This document shows positions 62,592 through 64,000 of a DNA stretch of 64,000 bases, piece after piece; position 1 is the first letter of the stretch, and every line of letters begins with the position of its first letter. This stretch comes from Thiococcus pfennigii (GTDB lineage Bacteria; Pseudomonadota; Gammaproteobacteria; Chromatiales; Chromatiaceae), in contig NZ_NRRW01000010.1 of the NCBI RefSeq assembly GCF_016583835.1, positions 1 through 64,000 on the forward strand. Reading direction: 5' to 3'. A model generated the notes under the pieces. That model was given only the letters and a program-made list of their open reading frames with translations. It ran no database searches and was not told the origin of the DNA. A program made the translations under genes and the position numbers.

Positions 62592-64000
62592 GCGACGAGC
62601 TGCGCCGCCTGATGGAGACCGGCCGGCTCGCGCCGCTCGGCTACTACTTCGCCCGCTTCGTCGCCCGCGGCAGCGGCGCCGGCGAGGGCTCGCTGCTGGC
62701 GTTGAGCGCGGCCCTGGTGAGCCAGCGCAACCTGCAAGGGGATGTCTGCGTCGACCTCGCCGAGGAGGTCGGCCGGCCGCTGTTCGACAACGCGAGCGAA
62801 GGCGAGACCGATGGCACGGAGCCGGTCGCCGTCCCGCTCGGCCCGGCGCTCGGGCCTTGGCTCGCCGACCTCGCGGCCAGCCCCTGGGTCGGCGGCCCGG
62901 GCGCCGAGGCGCCGTTGATCCTCGACAGGCGCCGGCTCTATCTCGGCAAGTACTGGCACTTCGAGCAGCAGGTCGCCGCGGCCCTGCGCGCGCGCCTCGA
63001 CTGGGTCGCCGAGCTCGACCGCGCGCGCCTCGCCGAGGGGCTCGCGCGGCTCTTCGACGACGGCTCGGCGGGCGAGGTCGACTGGCAGCGGGTCGCTGCC
63101 GCCGTCGCCGTCGCGCGGCGCTTCGCCGTCATCTCGGGCGGGCCGGGCACCGGCAAGACGACGACCGTCGTCAAGGTCCTCGCGCTGCTGCTGGAGCAGG
63201 ACCCGCGCCAACGGATCGCGCTGGCCGCGCCGACCGGCAAGGCCGCGGCGCGCCTGACCGAGGCGGTGCGCGGGCGCAAGGGCGGCCTGGCGCTCGACGC
63301 CGCCGTGCTCGCCCGCATCCCGGAGGAGGCGAGCACGATCCACCGGCTGCTCGGGTTCGGCCGCGACGGCGGCCCGCGCTACGGCCGCGACAACCCGCTG
63401 CCGCTCGACTGCCTGGTCGTCGACGAGGCCTCGATGCTCGACCTGCCGTTGACCGCCCGGCTGCTCGCGGCGCTGCCGGCGCAGGCCCGCCTGATCCTAC
63501 TCGGCGACCGCGACCAGCTCGCCTCGGTCGAGGCCGGCAACGTCCTCGGCGACATCACCGGACACGGTCAGGAGATCCGCTACGGACCGGCGCAGGTCGA
63601 GGCCCTGGAGGCGCTCGGCGCCGCGCCCGCCGGTCGGCTGCGCCTGGTCTCCAAGCAGGACAGCGCGCCGCCACCCGTCGCCGATGCCGTCGGGCTGCTG
63701 CGGGTCAGCCACCGCTTCCGGGCCGAGAGCGGCATCGGCGCGCTCGCGGCCCGCGTCAACGTCGGGGCAGGGGAGGCGGCGCTGGCACTGCTCGACGACC
63801 CCGCCCACGAGGACATCGACTGGCTCGACGCCCGCCCCGACGGCCTGCACCCGGCCTGCATCGCCTGGGCGGCCGCCCGCTACGGCCGCTACCTGCGCGA
63901 GCCCGACGTCGCCGTGGCGCTGCGCACCTTCGAGTCGGCGCGGGTCCTCGCCGCCGTGCACCGCGGACCGTTCGGCGTCGCCGAGCTCAACCGGGCGATC
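62588..64000 (+). CDS. recD: Exodeoxyribonuclease V subunit alpha (RecD), 3' truncated by window edge
   Basis: The ATG at 62588 overlaps the recB stop (ATGA). 471 codons lie in the window; the C-terminus runs off the right edge. Residues visible: SDELRRLMETGRLAPLGYYF, then LYLGKYWHFEQQVAAALRAR, Walker A VISGGPGTGKTTTVVKVLAL (about 185), AAPTGKAAARLTEAV, TIHRLLGFGR, LVVDEASMLDLPLTARLLAA, LILLGDRDQLASVEAGNVLG and SHRFRAESGIGALAARVN. This is the SF1B 5'-3' helicase subunit of RecBCD. The full coupling recC-recB-recD is an operon. Confidence 0.96.

Overview
The window is uniformly G+C-rich chromosomal DNA, by eye about two thirds or more G+C. The gene content fits a gammaproteobacterium: RecBCD, rnr-rlmB, HolC, TmcA, a pepA/lptG divergence, a FixL/FixJ-like pair and a NarX/NarL-like pair. 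The small-gene set (PPK2 with a short partner, symporter-kinase fusion, hemerythrin/DUF2249 operon, TM2 protein) resembles purple sulfur bacteria of the order Chromatiales. That last placement is inference; no rRNA or photosynthesis gene is present to confirm it.

Layout. 1-9.4 kb is accessory and partly decayed. It holds the 3' end of an insertion-sequence transposase, a small exported protein, the fused stumps of glgX and an AI-2E-type transporter, a SulP anion transporter, a PPK2 polyphosphate kinase whose Walker A lysine is replaced by asparagine, a permease stump, a lipoprotein hydrolase and a HlyD-type membrane-fusion pair. 9.4-18.5 kb, all on the minus strand, holds a large Lhr-type helicase and a tightly packed three-gene cassette: an ABC/AAA-type ATPase, a TOPRIM-like protein and a DUF262 (DGQQR-type) protein. 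A lone antitoxin-like gene precedes it. This cassette is the best candidate here for an undescribed defence system. 19-24.3 kb holds a secreted subtilase with fibronectin-like segments and a repeat tail, diverging from a two-gene operon of unknown function with a J-domain-like HPD segment. 24.4-34.7 kb is mostly housekeeping and signalling: a HAD phosphatase, DUF1992, a sodium:solute symporter-histidine kinase fusion with its response regulator and a CBS-DUF294 nucleotidyltransferase, then NarX/NarL-like regulators overlapping a rhodanese gene, then tRNA-Leu(CAG) with a clear terminator.

34.8-53.7 kb is core genome: rnr-rlmB, an NO/O2-type hemerythrin operon with an FNR/DNR-like box, serS, a Bax-inhibitor-1 family protein, tmcA, a TM2 protein, a FixL/FixJ-like pair, an RDD protein, lptG without lptF, pepA and holC. 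53.7-55.7 kb holds a ferritin-like protein and a gene interrupted by an in-frame stop, whose 3' end has been duplicated in tandem. 55.7-64 kb is a translationally coupled recC-recB-recD operon; recD runs off the right edge.

Intergenic spaces carry several short tandem repeats: 9 bp x5, 27 bp x4, 7 bp x11 and 161 bp x2. They are distributed at gene ends and are not CRISPR arrays.
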